From contig NZ_CP113949.1 in assembly GCF_026810445.1 (NCBI RefSeq), forward strand, positions 4,340,001-4,404,000: DNA of 64,000 nt, written 5' to 3'. Position 1 is the first letter of the stretch; each line of letters opens with the position of its first letter. Both the position numbers and the translations under genes were made by a program. Of this stretch, positions 10,572 through 19,860 are shown piece after piece. The notes under the pieces are model-generated. The model did no database searches, was not told the DNA's origin, and worked only from the letters and a program-made list of their open reading frames with translations. This DNA is from Pseudomonas sp. BSw22131. Lineage in GTDB: Bacteria > Pseudomonadota > Gammaproteobacteria > Pseudomonadales > Pseudomonadaceae.

Positions 10572-12110
10572 ATGCCCCATTCCACATTGCCAAATCCGCC
10601 GCTTTCCGAGGTCTACGACATCGCTGTCATCGGCGGTGGCATCAATGGTGTCGGAATTGCGGCGGATGCCTCGGGCCGAGGTCTATCGGTTTTCCTGTGT
10701 GAAAAGGATGACCTCGCCAGCCATACCTCTTCGGCGAGTAGCAAACTGATTCATGGCGGCCTGCGCTACCTTGAGCATTACGAGTTCCGTCTGGTGCGTG
10801 AGGCGCTGGCAGAACGTGAAGTCCTGCTGGAAAAGGCCCCCCATATCGTCAAGCCCATGCGCTTTGTGTTGCCGCACCGGCCGCACCTTCGCCCGGCGTG
10901 GATGATCCGCGCGGGCCTGTTCCTGTATGACCATCTGGGTAAGCGTGAAAAACTGGCTGCGGCCAAAAACGTTCGCTTCGGCGTCGACAGCCCGCTCAAA
11001 TCAACCATTACTCGCGGTTTTGAATACTCGGATTGCTGGGTTGACGATGCCCGTCTGGTGGTACTCAATGCCATGGCCGCTCGCGAGAAAGGCGCGCACG
11101 TCCACACGCAGACACGATGCCTGAATGCACGCCGCAGCAAAGGCCTGTGGCAACTGAACATGGAGCGCGCCGACGGTAGCCTGTTCTCGATTCGCGCCAA
11201 AGCGCTGGTCAACGCGGCCGGTCCGTGGGTCGCGAAGTTTATTCGCGAAGATTTGAAGCTCGAGTCGCAATACGGCATCCGCTTGATTCAAGGTAGCCAT
11301 TTGATCGTGCCGAAGCTGTATGAGGGCGAGAACGCCTTCATCCTGCAAAATGAAGATAAGCGGATCGTTTTCGCGATTCCTTACCTTGAGCGCTTCACCA
11401 TCATTGGCACCACCGACCGCGAATACACAGGCGATCCGAGCAAAGTCGCGATCACTGACGGCGAGACCGATTACTTGCTGAAGATCGTCAACGAGCATTT
11501 CAAAGTGCAATTGAGTCGCGACGACATCCTTCGTAGTTACTCGGGTGTTCGCCCGCTCTGCAATGATGAGTCGGATAACCCTTCAGCCATTACCCGCGAT
11601 TACACGTTGTCATTGACCGGCAGCGCCGAGGAAGCGCCGATTCTGTCGGTATTCGGGGGCAAGCTGACGACCTACCGTAAACTGGCGGAATCGGCCATGC
11701 AGCAACTTGCACCGTTCTTCCCGCAGATGAAACCGAGCTGGACTGCAAAAGGCAGGCTGCCTGGCGGCGAGAACATGACCACTCCAGCCGCATTGGCCAG
11801 TGAGTTGCAAAAGCGTTGCGCCTGGTTGCCTGCCGAGACAGCCAATCGCTGGGCCATTACCTACGGCAGCCGCAGCTTTCGGATTATCGAAGGCGTACAA
11901 AGTGTTGCCGACATGGGCGAATCATTAGGCGGCGGGCTTTTCTCGCGAGAAGTCGATTACCTGTGCAGCGAAGAGTGGGCGACCAATGCCGACGACATCC
12001 TGTGGCGCAGGACCAAGCTTGGCTTGTTCACTACCGCACAAGAGCAGGAAAACGTGCAGCAATACCTGAACAAAGTGGCTCTCAGTAAAAGCGAAATAGC
12101 AGCCGCTTGA
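10572..12110 (+). CDS. glpD: Aerobic glycerol-3-phosphate dehydrogenase
   Basis: A 512-residue FAD-dependent, inner-membrane-associated enzyme that oxidises glycerol 3-phosphate to dihydroxyacetone phosphate and passes electrons to ubiquinone. The FAD dinucleotide-binding motif VIGGGINGVGIA lies near residues 18-29, followed by the family SASSKLIHGGLRYLEHYEFRLVREAL and the C-terminal FGGKLTTYRKLAE. AGGAGG five bases before the ATG fixes the start. GlpR-like operators lie directly upstream. It is transcribed on its own, separated from glpR by the interspersed repeat. Confidence 0.97.
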   Translation: MPHSTLPNPPLSEVYDIAVIGGGINGVGIAADASGRGLSVFLCEKDDLASHTSSASSKLIHGGLRYLEHYEFRLVREALAEREVLLEKAPHIVKPMRFVLPHRPHLRPAWMIRAGLFLYDHLGKREKLAAAKNVRFGVDSPLKSTITRGFEYSDCWVDDARLVVLNAMAAREKGAHVHTQTRCLNARRSKGLWQLNMERADGSLFSIRAKALVNAAGPWVAKFIREDLKLESQYGIRLIQGSHLIVPKLYEGENAFILQNEDKRIVFAIPYLERFTIIGTTDREYTGDPSKVAITDGETDYLLKIVNEHFKVQLSRDDILRSYSGVRPLCNDESDNPSAITRDYTLSLTGSAEEAPILSVFGGKLTTYRKLAESAMQQLAPFFPQMKPSWTAKGRLPGGENMTTPAALASELQKRCAWLPAETANRWAITYGSRSFRIIEGVQSVADMGESLGGGLFSREVDYLCSEEWATNADDILWRRTKLGLFTTAQEQENVQQYLNKVALSKSEIAAA

Positions 12111-12116
12111 TTGATC

Positions 12117-12193
12117 TGCAGGAGCGAATTTATTCGCCAGGCGGTGGCCTGTAAGTAGCTCTCCACTGCCTCGCCAACAACTTGGCTCCTGCG
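12117..12193. repeat. REP-type palindrome after glpD
   Basis: TGCAGGAGCGAATTTATTCG... on the left pairs with ...CAACTTGGCTCCTGCG on the right, arms of about 30 bases with some mismatches. It belongs to the same family as the repeats at 9275 and 28051 and starts seven bases after the glpD stop, so it may also end or stabilise the glpD transcript. Confidence 0.65.
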
Positions 12194-12207
12194 GACACCT
12201 CTACCCA

Positions 12208-12221
12208 TTCGGTTTTCCGAA
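12208..12221. promoter_or_regulatory. AauR binding site (TTCGG-N4-CCGAA)
   Basis: The sequence TTCGGTTTTCCGAA is a perfect inverted repeat matching the AauR consensus TTCGGNNNNCCGAA that I recall from P. putida work. It lies about 105 bases upstream of the sigma-54 promoter of aatJ, a normal distance for an upstream activator site. AauR itself is encoded at the end of the same cluster. Confidence 0.8.
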
Positions 12222-12326
12222 CACCCTCCCCGCGTTAATTCGGGTTCCCGTACGCCGCCTCCTCCCGTAATTGTACCGCCCTCCATAAATTCTATTCACA
12301 TCAAGCACTTGCCCACCCTCGCGAGC

Positions 12327-12343
12327 TTGGCATGAGTCATGCT
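12327..12343 (+). promoter_or_regulatory. Sigma-54 promoter of aatJ
   Basis: TTGGCATGAGTCATGCT carries the diagnostic GG (12329-12330) and GC (12341-12342) exactly ten bases apart and fits TGGCAYG-N4-TTGCW with one mismatch in the -12 box. It lies 126 bases before aatJ. Sigma-54 dependence agrees with the AAA+ activator AauR encoded downstream. Confidence 0.78.
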
Positions 12344-12468
12344 CTACACTTCTTCACGATTGCTTCGACCTTGGTATGCCACTGATTGGGCCGCGGTTGA
12401 AGCGTTCTGAAAACAAGCGGGCCGTCCAACACCGGTCCCATAAAAAAACAAAAGTCGAGGATTCATTG

Positions 12469-13383
12469 ATGCGCATCGTTCCCCATCTGTTGGGCGCAGC
12501 TATCACAGCCGCTCTGATCACCACGCCAGTTTTCGCCGCCGAACTCACCGGCACCCTTAAAAAAATCAAAGAATCGGGCACCATTACGCTCGGTCACCGT
12601 GACTCTTCCATTCCGTTTTCCTACATTGCTGACGCTACCGGCGTACCGGTTGGCTACTCGGCTGATATCCAGCTGAAAATCGTCGAAGCGATCAAGAAAG
12701 ATCTCGACATGCCCGACCTCAAGGTCAAGTACAACCTGGTCACCTCCCAGACCCGTATCCCGCTCGTTCAGAACGGTACTGTAGACGTCGAGTGTGGCTC
12801 GACCACCAACAACGCCGAGCGCGGCCAGCAAGTTGATTTCTCCGTCGGCATCTTCGAAATCGGCACCCGCCTTCTGTCCAAGGCCGATTCGTCCTACAAG
12901 GACTTTGACGACCTGAAAGGCAAGAACGTCGTCACCACCGCCGGCACAACGTCCGAGCGCATCCTCAAGTCCATGAACGCTGACAAGCAAATGGGCATGA
13001 ACGTGATCTCGGCCAAAGACCACGGTGAATCCTTCCAGATGCTGGAATCGGGTCGCGCTGTTGCCTTCATGATGGACGACGCGTTGCTGGCGGGCGAAAT
13101 GGCCAAAGCCAAAAAGCCTACCGACTGGGCCGTTACCGGCACGCCACAGTCCTATGAAATCTACGGCTGCATGGTTCGCAAAGGCGATGCCGACTTCAAA
13201 AAGGCCGTCGATGACGCCATAGTCGCGACCTACAAGTCCGGCGAAATCAACAAGATCTACGACAAGTGGTTCACCCAGCCGATTCCGCCAAAAGGCCTGA
13301 ACCTGATGTTCCCGATGAGCGAACAGCTCAAGGCCCTGATCGCCAATCCTAACGACAAGCCAGCACCGGACAAGAAAGCCTGA
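12469..13383 (+). CDS. aatJ: Acidic amino acid ABC transporter, periplasmic binding protein
   Basis: A 304-residue periplasmic binding protein for glutamate/aspartate (GltI type). A signal peptide of about 23 residues ends ITTPVFA followed by AELTGTL. The family sequence ITLGHRDSSIPFSYI and VECGSTTNNAERGQQVDFS are clear. Longer in-frame starts exist back to 12376 but would bury the signal peptide; the ATG at 12469 has a CGAGG ribosome binding site. It heads aatJ-aatQ-aatM-aatP and should be induced by acidic amino acids through AauS/AauR and sigma-54. A GC-rich hairpin follows it, as often seen after binding-protein genes that need a higher dose than the permease. Confidence 0.93.
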   Translation: MRIVPHLLGAAITAALITTPVFAAELTGTLKKIKESGTITLGHRDSSIPFSYIADATGVPVGYSADIQLKIVEAIKKDLDMPDLKVKYNLVTSQTRIPLVQNGTVDVECGSTTNNAERGQQVDFSVGIFEIGTRLLSKADSSYKDFDDLKGKNVVTTAGTTSERILKSMNADKQMGMNVISAKDHGESFQMLESGRAVAFMMDDALLAGEMAKAKKPTDWAVTGTPQSYEIYGCMVRKGDADFKKAVDDAIVATYKSGEINKIYDKWFTQPIPPKGLNLMFPMSEQLKALIANPNDKPAPDKKA

Positions 13384-13419
13384 GTCACCACACTCAAGCC
13401 TAATCCGTAAAAGCCTGTG

Positions 13420-13444
13420 CCCGGGGAACCATTGTTTCCCCGGG
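13420..13444 (+). terminator. Intercistronic hairpin between aatJ and aatQ
   Basis: A perfect nine-base stem CCCGGGGAA / TTCCCCGGG with a seven-base loop, followed by only three T residues. This looks like an attenuating or mRNA-stabilising stem that lowers permease expression relative to the binding protein, more than a full terminator. Confidence 0.55.
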
Positions 13445-13495
13445 TTTCGCTGAAAAGCGATGCGTGCATAACGATCGATCAGAGGGGAGACCCTG

Positions 13496-14242
13496 ATGAA
13501 TTACAACTGGGACTGGAGTGTGTTCTTCAAGTCCACGGGCGTTGGCAGCGAGATCTATCTGGACTGGTACATCACCGGGCTGGGCTGGACTATCGCAATT
13601 GCCGTCGCCGCCTGGATCATCGCGTTACTGCTGGGCTCAGTGCTCGGGGTCATGCGCACGGTACCAAACCGTCTGGTATCGACCATCGCCACGGTTTACG
13701 TGGAAATCTTCCGCAATGTGCCACTGCTGGTGCAGCTGTTCATCTGGTACTTCCTGATCCCGGATTTGCTGCCGCAAAGCCTGCAGGAGTGGTACAAGCA
13801 AGACCTCAACCCGACTACCTCGGCGTTCCTGAGCGTCGTGGTGTGCCTGGGTCTGTTCACCGCCGCGCGCGTCTGTGAACAGGTGCGTACCGGTATCGAG
13901 GCTTTGCCGCTCGGCCAGGAATCCGCGGCCCGCGCCATGGGTTTCAAGCTGCCGCAAATCTACTGGAACGTGCTGTTACCGCAGGCGTACCGGATCATCA
14001 TTCCGCCGCTCACCTCCGAATTCCTCAACGTGTTCAAGAACTCGTCCGTGGCGTCGTTGATCGGCTTGATGGAGCTGCTCGCGCAAACCAAACAGACCGC
14101 CGAGTTCTCAGCCAACCTGTTTGAAGCGTTCACGCTGGCCACACTGATCTACTTCACCCTGAACATGAGCCTGATGTTGCTCATGCGTCTGGTCGAGAAG
14201 AAAGTCGCGGTGCCAGGCTTGATCTCCGTGGGAGGCAAATAA
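13496..14242 (+). CDS. aatQ: Acidic amino acid ABC transporter, permease
   Basis: A 248-residue inner-membrane permease of the HisM/GltJ type with about five hydrophobic segments. The coupling (EAA) loop is visible as GIEALPLGQESAARAMGFKLPQ, and the end of the domain as IIPPLTSEFLNVFKNSSVASLIG. It pairs with AatM to form the membrane channel. The stop overlaps the start of aatM (TAATG). The symbol follows P. putida/P. aeruginosa usage as I recall it. Confidence 0.92.
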   Translation: MNYNWDWSVFFKSTGVGSEIYLDWYITGLGWTIAIAVAAWIIALLLGSVLGVMRTVPNRLVSTIATVYVEIFRNVPLLVQLFIWYFLIPDLLPQSLQEWYKQDLNPTTSAFLSVVVCLGLFTAARVCEQVRTGIEALPLGQESAARAMGFKLPQIYWNVLLPQAYRIIIPPLTSEFLNVFKNSSVASLIGLMELLAQTKQTAEFSANLFEAFTLATLIYFTLNMSLMLLMRLVEKKVAVPGLISVGGK

Positions 14243-14907
14243 TGGACTTCTCCGGAATCGTCCCCGCCATTCCCGGCATGTGGAACGGCATGGTCATGAC
14301 CCTGCAACTGATGGTCATGGGCGTTGTTGGCGGCATCATCCTTGGGACGCTGCTGGCGTTGATGCGCCTGTCGTCGAACAAATGGATGGCCAACATCGCC
14401 GGCGCCTACGTCAACTACTTCCGTTCGATCCCGCTGCTGTTGGTCATCACCTGGTTCTATCTGGCGGTGCCGTTCGTGCTGCGCTGGATCACCGGGGAAG
14501 ACACGCCCATCGGCGCGTTCGGATCGTGCGTCGTGGCCTTCATGATGTTCGAAGCGGCGTACTTCTGTGAAATCGTGCGCGCAGGTGTGCAGTCGATATC
14601 ACGCGGGCAAATGGGCGCGGCTCAGGCGCTGGGTATGACCTATAGCCAGATGATGCGCCTGATCATCCTGCCGCAGGCATTTCGCAAGATGACCCCGCTG
14701 CTTCTGCAGCAAAGCATCATCCTGTTTCAGGACACCTCGCTAGTCTACACCGTGGGCCTGGTGGACTTCCTCAACGCCTCGCGCTCGAGCGGCGACATCA
14801 TTGGCCGGGCCAATGAATTCCTGATCTTCGCCGGTCTGGTCTACTTCATCATCAGCTTCGCTGCCTCGCGCCTGGTGAAGCTTCTGCAGAAAAGGTTCGC
14901 CGTATGA
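14242..14907 (+). CDS. aatM: Acidic amino acid ABC transporter, permease
   Basis: A 221-residue inner-membrane permease, the second channel subunit. The EAA loop reads [25 protein letters not shown], and about five membrane segments are evident, including [17 protein letters not shown] near the N-terminus. It overlaps aatQ by one base and aatP by four (ATGA), so the three are translationally coupled. Confidence 0.92.
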   Translation: MDFSGIVPAIPGMWNGMVMTLQLMVMGVVGGIILGTLLALMRLSSNKWMANIAGAYVNYFRSIPLLLVITWFYLAVPFVLRWITGEDTPIGAFGSCVVAFMMFEAAYFCEIVRAGVQSISRGQMGAAQALGMTYSQMMRLIILPQAFRKMTPLLLQQSIILFQDTSLVYTVGLVDFLNASRSSGDIIGRANEFLIFAGLVYFIISFAASRLVKLLQKRFAV

Positions 14908-15638
14908 TTTCCATCAAAAATATCAACAAGTGGTATGGGGACTTTCAGGTACTGACCGATTGCAGCACGGACGTCGCCAAGGGCGAGGTCGTGGTGGTTT
15001 GCGGTCCTTCCGGCTCGGGTAAATCGACCCTGATCAAATGCGTCAACGCGCTGGAGCCGTTCCAGAAAGGCGACATCGTGGTCGACGGCACCTCAATCGC
15101 CGACGCCAAGACCAACCTGCCGAAGCTGCGTTCACGCGTGGGCATGGTGTTCCAGCATTTCGAGCTGTTCCCACACCTGACTATCGTTGAAAACCTGACC
15201 ATCGCGCAGATCAAAGTCCTGGGGCGCAGCAAGGAAGAAGCCACCCAAAAGGGCCTCGCGCTGCTGGAGCGTGTGGGATTGTCGGCTCACGCCAACAAGC
15301 ACCCGGGCCAGCTCTCTGGCGGTCAGCAACAGCGCGTGGCCATTGCCCGGGCGTTGGCGATGGACCCGGTCGTCATGTTGTTCGACGAACCCACCTCGGC
15401 CCTCGATCCGGAAATGGTCAACGAAGTGCTCGATGTGATGGTGCAACTCGCCCACGAAGGCATGACCATGATGTGCGTGACCCACGAGATGGGCTTTGCG
15501 CGCAAAGTCGCCAATCGGGTGATCTTCATGGATCAGGGGCAGATCGTCGAAGACTGCGCCAAGGAAGAATTCTTCGGTGATGTCAGCGCGCGGTCTGAAC
15601 GCGCCCAGCAGTTCCTCGCCAAAATCCTGCAGCACTAA
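14904..15638 (+). CDS. aatP: Acidic amino acid ABC transporter, ATPase
   Basis: A 244-residue GlnQ/GltL-type ABC ATPase. Walker A is [12 protein letters not shown] (about 33-44), the Q-loop [11 protein letters not shown], the signature [15 protein letters not shown], Walker [15 protein letters not shown] and the switch histidine VTHEMGFA. It energises uptake through AatQ/AatM. There is only a weak GCCC/GGGC stem after the stop, so the transcript may continue into aauS. Confidence 0.94.
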   Translation: MISIKNINKWYGDFQVLTDCSTDVAKGEVVVVCGPSGSGKSTLIKCVNALEPFQKGDIVVDGTSIADAKTNLPKLRSRVGMVFQHFELFPHLTIVENLTIAQIKVLGRSKEEATQKGLALLERVGLSAHANKHPGQLSGGQQQRVAIARALAMDPVVMLFDEPTSALDPEMVNEVLDVMVQLAHEGMTMMCVTHEMGFARKVANRVIFMDQGQIVEDCAKEEFFGDVSARSERAQQFLAKILQH

Positions 15639-15724
15639 AAAAGCCCCACAAGGGCACACACCCTCCGGCCGTGCGTTTTCCGCTATCCAGGGAACGCGCG
15701 GCTGGTCGGTCCAGGACGACTGTG

Positions 15725-17608
15725 ATGAAATGCGACCCTCCTCTCTATCGCGACCCGCCGCCATCACTCGCCGTGAAACCCCGTCTGATACGTCAAATGT
15801 TTCTGCCGCCGCTGATCATTCTGCTGATGATCGGGCTCGGCTACGTCAGCTATCTGTTCAGCGAAAACAACGGCATCAAGGCGCTGAGCGAAAACGGTGA
15901 ACGCCAGCTGGAGTTGCATGCGCGCACCGTCGAAAGCGAGATCAACAAATACAACTACCTGCCCAGCGTGCTGGAGCTCGAATCCAATGTCTCGGACCTG
16001 CTGAACGACCCGTCGCCCGAACTGCGCGGCAAGGTCAATGATTACCTTGAAGGCCTCAATCGTCGCAGCCGCAGCCGCGCCATCTATGTGCTCGACACCA
16101 CCGGCCGTGTGCTAGCCACCAGTAACTGGCGCGATGCCGATAGCTATCTGGGCGAGGATCTGTCCTTCCGTGCTTACTACCAGGACGCCATTCGTGGATT
16201 GCCCGGCCGTTTCTACGGCATCGGCAGCACCACCGGCGAGCCGGGCTACTACCTTGCGCATGGCCTGGAAGAGAAAGGCAAAATCATCGGCGTCGCCGTG
16301 ATCAAAGTGCGGCTGGAAGCGCTTGAAGAGCGCTGGCAAAGAGCCCGTCTGGAAGCGTTCGTCAGCGACGAGAACGGCATCATCATTTTGTCCAGCGATC
16401 CGGCGCGGCGCCTCAAGTCCGTACGCGCACTGAGCCCTGAGATCAAAGAGCGGCTGGCGCGCAGTCTTCAGTATTACTGGTGGCCACTCAATGAACTGGT
16501 GCCGCTTGAGCGGGAGTCGATTGGCGAGGGAGTTGAAAAGCTCACCTTCCCTGCCAACAGCAGCGTCGATCATGAACACACTGTGGTGAGTTATCTCGCT
16601 CAGACGCGTGATCTGGCGGACACACCCTGGCACCTGACCTTACTCACACCGCTGGAAGACCAGCGCCGTGAAGCCGCCAACCAGGGCATGCTGGTGGCGG
16701 TTGCCTGTGCGCTGGTGGCTTTTTTGCTGATTGCCTGGAATGAGCGGCGCAAGGTTATTTCGACCCGGCTGGCCGCCCGCGAGGCACTTGAACAAGCCAA
16801 CAATGAGCTGGAGCGGCGAATCACGGAGCGCACCGCCGACCTGCGCGCCAGCAATGAGCGCCTCAAGGGGCAGATTCGTGAGCGCCGGCAAGCCGAAGAC
16901 ACGCTGCGCCAGGCTCAGGACGAACTGGTGCAGGCCGGTAAGCTCGCAGCCATCGGCCAGATGTCGACCAGCATCGCCCACGAACTCAATCAACCGCTGG
17001 CCGCGCTGCGTACGCTGTCGGGCAACACCGTGCGGTTTATCGAGCGTGGCGCGCTGGACACCGCGAGCGCCAACTTGCGCACGATCAATGATCTGGTGGA
17101 CCGGATGGGCCGTATCACCGCCAGCCTGCGAGCATTCGCCCGGCGCGGAGAAGACAAGGGCCAGGCCTCGCTTGGCAAAGCGGTCGAGGCAGCGCTGCAA
17201 TTATTGGCCGCCCGGCTGGAAACGTGTTCGCTGACACTGCATCAGGATTTTCAGGAGGTGGCGCTGATGATCGATCAGACGCGGCTGGAACAGATTCTGG
17301 TGAACCTGATCGGTAACGCGCTGGACGCCATGCAGGCGCAACCTCTGCCGGAGTTGTGGCTGACCGGAGAGGTGGTGGACGGACGTTATCGCCTGCGCGT
17401 GCGCGACAACGGTCATGGCATAGACGCCGAAGCACGCAAGCATCTGTTCGAACCGTTTTTTACCACCAAACCCGGTGAGCAAGGGCTCGGGCTGGGCTTG
17501 ACGCTTTCGGCAAGCCTCGCCGCAGCGGCGGGTGGCAATTTGAATGCCGAGCATCCGCCCGAGGGCGGCACGGTATTTGTGTTGAGTGTGCCGATGGTGG
17601 CGACGTGA
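15725..17608 (+). CDS. aauS: Sensor histidine kinase for acidic amino acids, DctB-like
   Basis: A 627-residue membrane sensor kinase. The first membrane segment is around residues 23-45, a periplasmic sensor domain of about 270 residues follows, and the second membrane segment (LVAVACALVAFLLIAW) is near residue 325. A coiled-coil linker with RITERTADLRASNERLKGQIRERRQAE leads to the phospho-accepting His419 in SIAHELNQPLAALR. The ATP domain shows NLIGNALDAM, DNGHGID, FEPFFTTKPG and GLGLGLTLS. I chose the ATG at 15725 with an AGGACG ribosome binding site; an ATG at 15671 would add 18 unlikely residues. Its partner is AauR. Confidence 0.9.
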   Translation: MKCDPPLYRDPPPSLAVKPRLIRQMFLPPLIILLMIGLGYVSYLFSENNGIKALSENGERQLELHARTVESEINKYNYLPSVLELESNVSDLLNDPSPELRGKVNDYLEGLNRRSRSRAIYVLDTTGRVLATSNWRDADSYLGEDLSFRAYYQDAIRGLPGRFYGIGSTTGEPGYYLAHGLEEKGKIIGVAVIKVRLEALEERWQRARLEAFVSDENGIIILSSDPARRLKSVRALSPEIKERLARSLQYYWWPLNELVPLERESIGEGVEKLTFPANSSVDHEHTVVSYLAQTRDLADTPWHLTLLTPLEDQRREAANQGMLVAVACALVAFLLIAWNERRKVISTRLAAREALEQANNELERRITERTADLRASNERLKGQIRERRQAEDTLRQAQDELVQAGKLAAIGQMSTSIAHELNQPLAALRTLSGNTVRFIERGALDTASANLRTINDLVDRMGRITASLRAFARRGEDKGQASLGKAVEAALQLLAARLETCSLTLHQDFQEVALMIDQTRLEQILVNLIGNALDAMQAQPLPELWLTGEVVDGRYRLRVRDNGHGIDAEARKHLFEPFFTTKPGEQGLGLGLTLSASLAAAAGGNLNAEHPPEGGTVFVLSVPMVAT

Positions 17609-17636
17609 TGGGAGTGGATGCGGCTACCGCTGCTTT

Positions 17637-17822
17637 TGATTCTGGCTGGAGGCCGTGGGAGTTGCCGGGGTGGCGCTCCACCTTGCCAGCGATCTGCCGG
17701 GCACCGGCAGCAAAACCAGACGCATCATTAATAGCTGACACACCGCATGTAGAGGTTCTGCTGGCGCTTCGCACCAGCTCGTCAGCAAGCTGGACTCCTA
17801 CGCCCTCCGGGCAGAGGCGAAA
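17637..17822. repeat. Interspersed repeat element, copy B, between aauS and aauR
   Basis: About 186 bases framed by GATTCTGGCTGGAGGCCGTG on the left and an imperfect inverted copy (CCCTCCGGGCAGAGGC) on the right. The interior holds GCCAGCGATCTGCCGGGCAC and GACACACCGCATGTAGAGGT, shared with copy D at 59726. It lies between the stop of aauS and the start of aauR, splitting an otherwise tight operon. Confidence 0.72.
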
Positions 17823-17875
17823 CAGGGCAGCGACGAGATTTGTATTAAGACTTCGGATTAGATGAGGATTTACGC

Positions 17876-19201
17876 ATGAACACTGACCTCACCGTCCTCA
17901 TCGTCGAAGACGACCCCCACGTGCTGCTCGGTTGTCAGCAGGCCTTGGCGCTCGAAGACATTCACAGCGAAGGTGTCGCCAGCGCCGAAGAAGCATTAGC
18001 GCGGGTGGGCGACAATTTTGCCGGTATCGTTGTCAGCGACATTCGTCTTCCGGGCATTGATGGGCTGGAGCTTTTGACCCGTCTCAAGACGCGCGACCGC
18101 AGCCTGCCAGTCGTGCTGATCACCGGGCACGGCGACGTGACGATGGCCGTCAATGCCATGCGCGACGGCGCTTACGACTTCATGGAAAAGCCCTTCTCAC
18201 CAGAACGACTTGTCGACGTCGCGCGCAGAGCACTGGAGCAACGCGGGCTGGCGCGAGAGGTCTGGTCGTTACGCAAGCAACTGGCCGAGCGTGACTCGCT
18301 GGAAGGCAAGATCATCGGCCGTTCCCCCGCCATGCAGCAGCTGCGAGCGCTGATCGCCAACGTGGCCGACACCTCCGCCAACGTGTTGATCGAAGGCGAA
18401 ACCGGCACCGGCAAGGAACTTGTCGCCCGCTGCCTGCATGATTTCAGCCGTCGCCATGGGCAACAGTTTGTCGCCCTGAACTGCGGCGGTCTGCCCGAGA
18501 ATCTGTTCGAGAGCGAGATTTTCGGTCACGAGGCCAACGCGTTCACCGGCGCGGGCAAGCGACGCATCGGCAAGATCGAGCACGCACACAATGGCACGCT
18601 GTTTCTCGATGAAGTGGAAAGCATGCCCGTCAGCCTGCAAATCAAGCTGCTGCGGGTGTTGCAGGAGCGCACGTTGGAACGGCTCGGCTCGAACCAGAGC
18701 GTGGCAGTGGACTGCCGGGTGATCGCAGCGACCAAGTCCGATCTGGTCGAGCTGAGCAAAGGCAGCCAGTTTCGCAGCGACCTTTACTACCGCTTGAACG
18801 TGGTCACGCTGGAATTGCCGCCACTGCGCGAGCGCCGCGAGGACATCCTGCAATTGTTCGAGCATTTTTTGCAGCTGTCGTCATTGCGCTTTGATCGCGA
18901 ACCGGCGCAACTGGACCCGCAAACCAGGTCAGCGCTGATGAGCCATGACTGGCCGGGCAACGTGCGCGAGCTGCGTAATGTGGCCGAACGCTATGCTTTG
19001 GGGCTACCCGCATTCAAGAAAACCGGGGCGACGGTGGACAGCCAGAACCTTGGGTTCTCCGAAGCAGTTGAAGCGTTCGAAAAAAATCTCCTCAGTGAGG
19101 CCCTGCAACGCAGCGGCGGTAATCTCAGCCAGGCCAGTCAGGAATTAGGCATGGCCAAGACCACACTGTTCGACAAGGTGAAGAAGTACGGGTTGGGGTG
19201 A
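17876..19201 (+). CDS. aauR: Sigma-54-dependent response regulator for acidic amino acid uptake
   Basis: A 441-residue NtrC-type activator. The receiver domain (1-120) has acidic residues Glu11-Asp13, the phospho-acceptor Asp55 (VVSDIRLPG) and the Lys in FMEKPF. The AAA+ domain has Walker A GETGTGKE, a sigma-54 contact loop reading NAFTGA (the first Gly of GAFTGA is Asn) and LFLDEVESMP. A C-terminal Fis-type helix-turn-helix (NLSQASQELGMAKTTLFDKVKKYGL) completes it. It should bind TTCGG-N4-CCGAA at 12208 and activate the promoter at 12327. A diverged copy of its last 97 bases occurs about 1.1 kb downstream. Confidence 0.93.
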   Translation: MNTDLTVLIVEDDPHVLLGCQQALALEDIHSEGVASAEEALARVGDNFAGIVVSDIRLPGIDGLELLTRLKTRDRSLPVVLITGHGDVTMAVNAMRDGAYDFMEKPFSPERLVDVARRALEQRGLAREVWSLRKQLAERDSLEGKIIGRSPAMQQLRALIANVADTSANVLIEGETGTGKELVARCLHDFSRRHGQQFVALNCGGLPENLFESEIFGHEANAFTGAGKRRIGKIEHAHNGTLFLDEVESMPVSLQIKLLRVLQERTLERLGSNQSVAVDCRVIAATKSDLVELSKGSQFRSDLYYRLNVVTLELPPLRERREDILQLFEHFLQLSSLRFDREPAQLDPQTRSALMSHDWPGNVRELRNVAERYALGLPAFKKTGATVDSQNLGFSEAVEAFEKNLLSEALQRSGGNLSQASQELGMAKTTLFDKVKKYGLG

Positions 19202-19426
19202 TTAGCCCCTGACTGTTTGAGGCGTGCCCGAGAAGACTGTGGGGCGGATAAAGAATCTGCCGACTGACACACTGCCCTTAGCGGGCAAGCGCCTGCCAAA
19301 TCCGCAGCATTTTCTTTTATTCAGCCGCGGTTCAACCTCGTGGCTCACCCTTTGCAATGCCCCTTCAAGGGCCGCTCGGCCGGTGCTCATACCCATGAAG
19401 CCGGTGTCTTGAGCGACATTGGATGG

Positions 19427-19860
19427 GTGAAAGCAACCTTGAACATTCTCGATCTGGACCACAGCCTGACGCAGCAAGCGCCGATCAAGGACCGTCTGCG
19501 AGACGGTCGTGCGACGAGGCTGGATTTGCTGGAGCTGGGCCCACTGCTGCGCCGTTGGTCCACAGAGACCAGCTATCGGCGCTTTACCGGACAATTGGGC
19601 CGTCGCACCCGCCCCTCGGGTAATCGCCCGGAAATCTTCTTCGTCGGTTCCGGCGACTATCACCACCTGACCCCGGCGCTTCTTGGCGATTTGAAGGAAC
19701 CGGTCACGTTGATTCATTTTGACAATCACCCGGACTGGGTGCATTTAGCGCCTCGTCGGCATTGCGGCTCGTGGGTGAACAGGGCGCTCAAGCTGCCCAA
19801 CGTCCAGCGCATCATTACGCTGGGGCCGTGCAGCGATGACTTGCAAAACCCGCAATTGAA
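19427..19860 (+). pseudogene. Truncated arginase-fold (UPF0489-like) gene
   Basis: From a GTG at 19427 the frame reads KATLNILDLDHSLTQQ, FFVGSGDYHHLTPALL and VTLIHFDNHPDW, which contains the DxHxD metal-binding pattern (DNHPD) of arginase/deacetylase-fold proteins. The sequence stays protein-like until about LGPCSDDLQNPQLK at 19857 and then becomes low-complexity Arg-rich translation. This is because the DNA beyond 19861 codes for another protein in a different frame. I read this as a gene whose 3' half was lost in a deletion or rearrangement. The start is not certain; the 225 bases between aauR and this point show nothing else. Confidence 0.6.

Noticed and set aside
19202..19744. 180-codon minus-strand open frame after aauR
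   Set aside because: It is antisense to the arginase-like remnant, which has recognisable motifs, and shows none itself.
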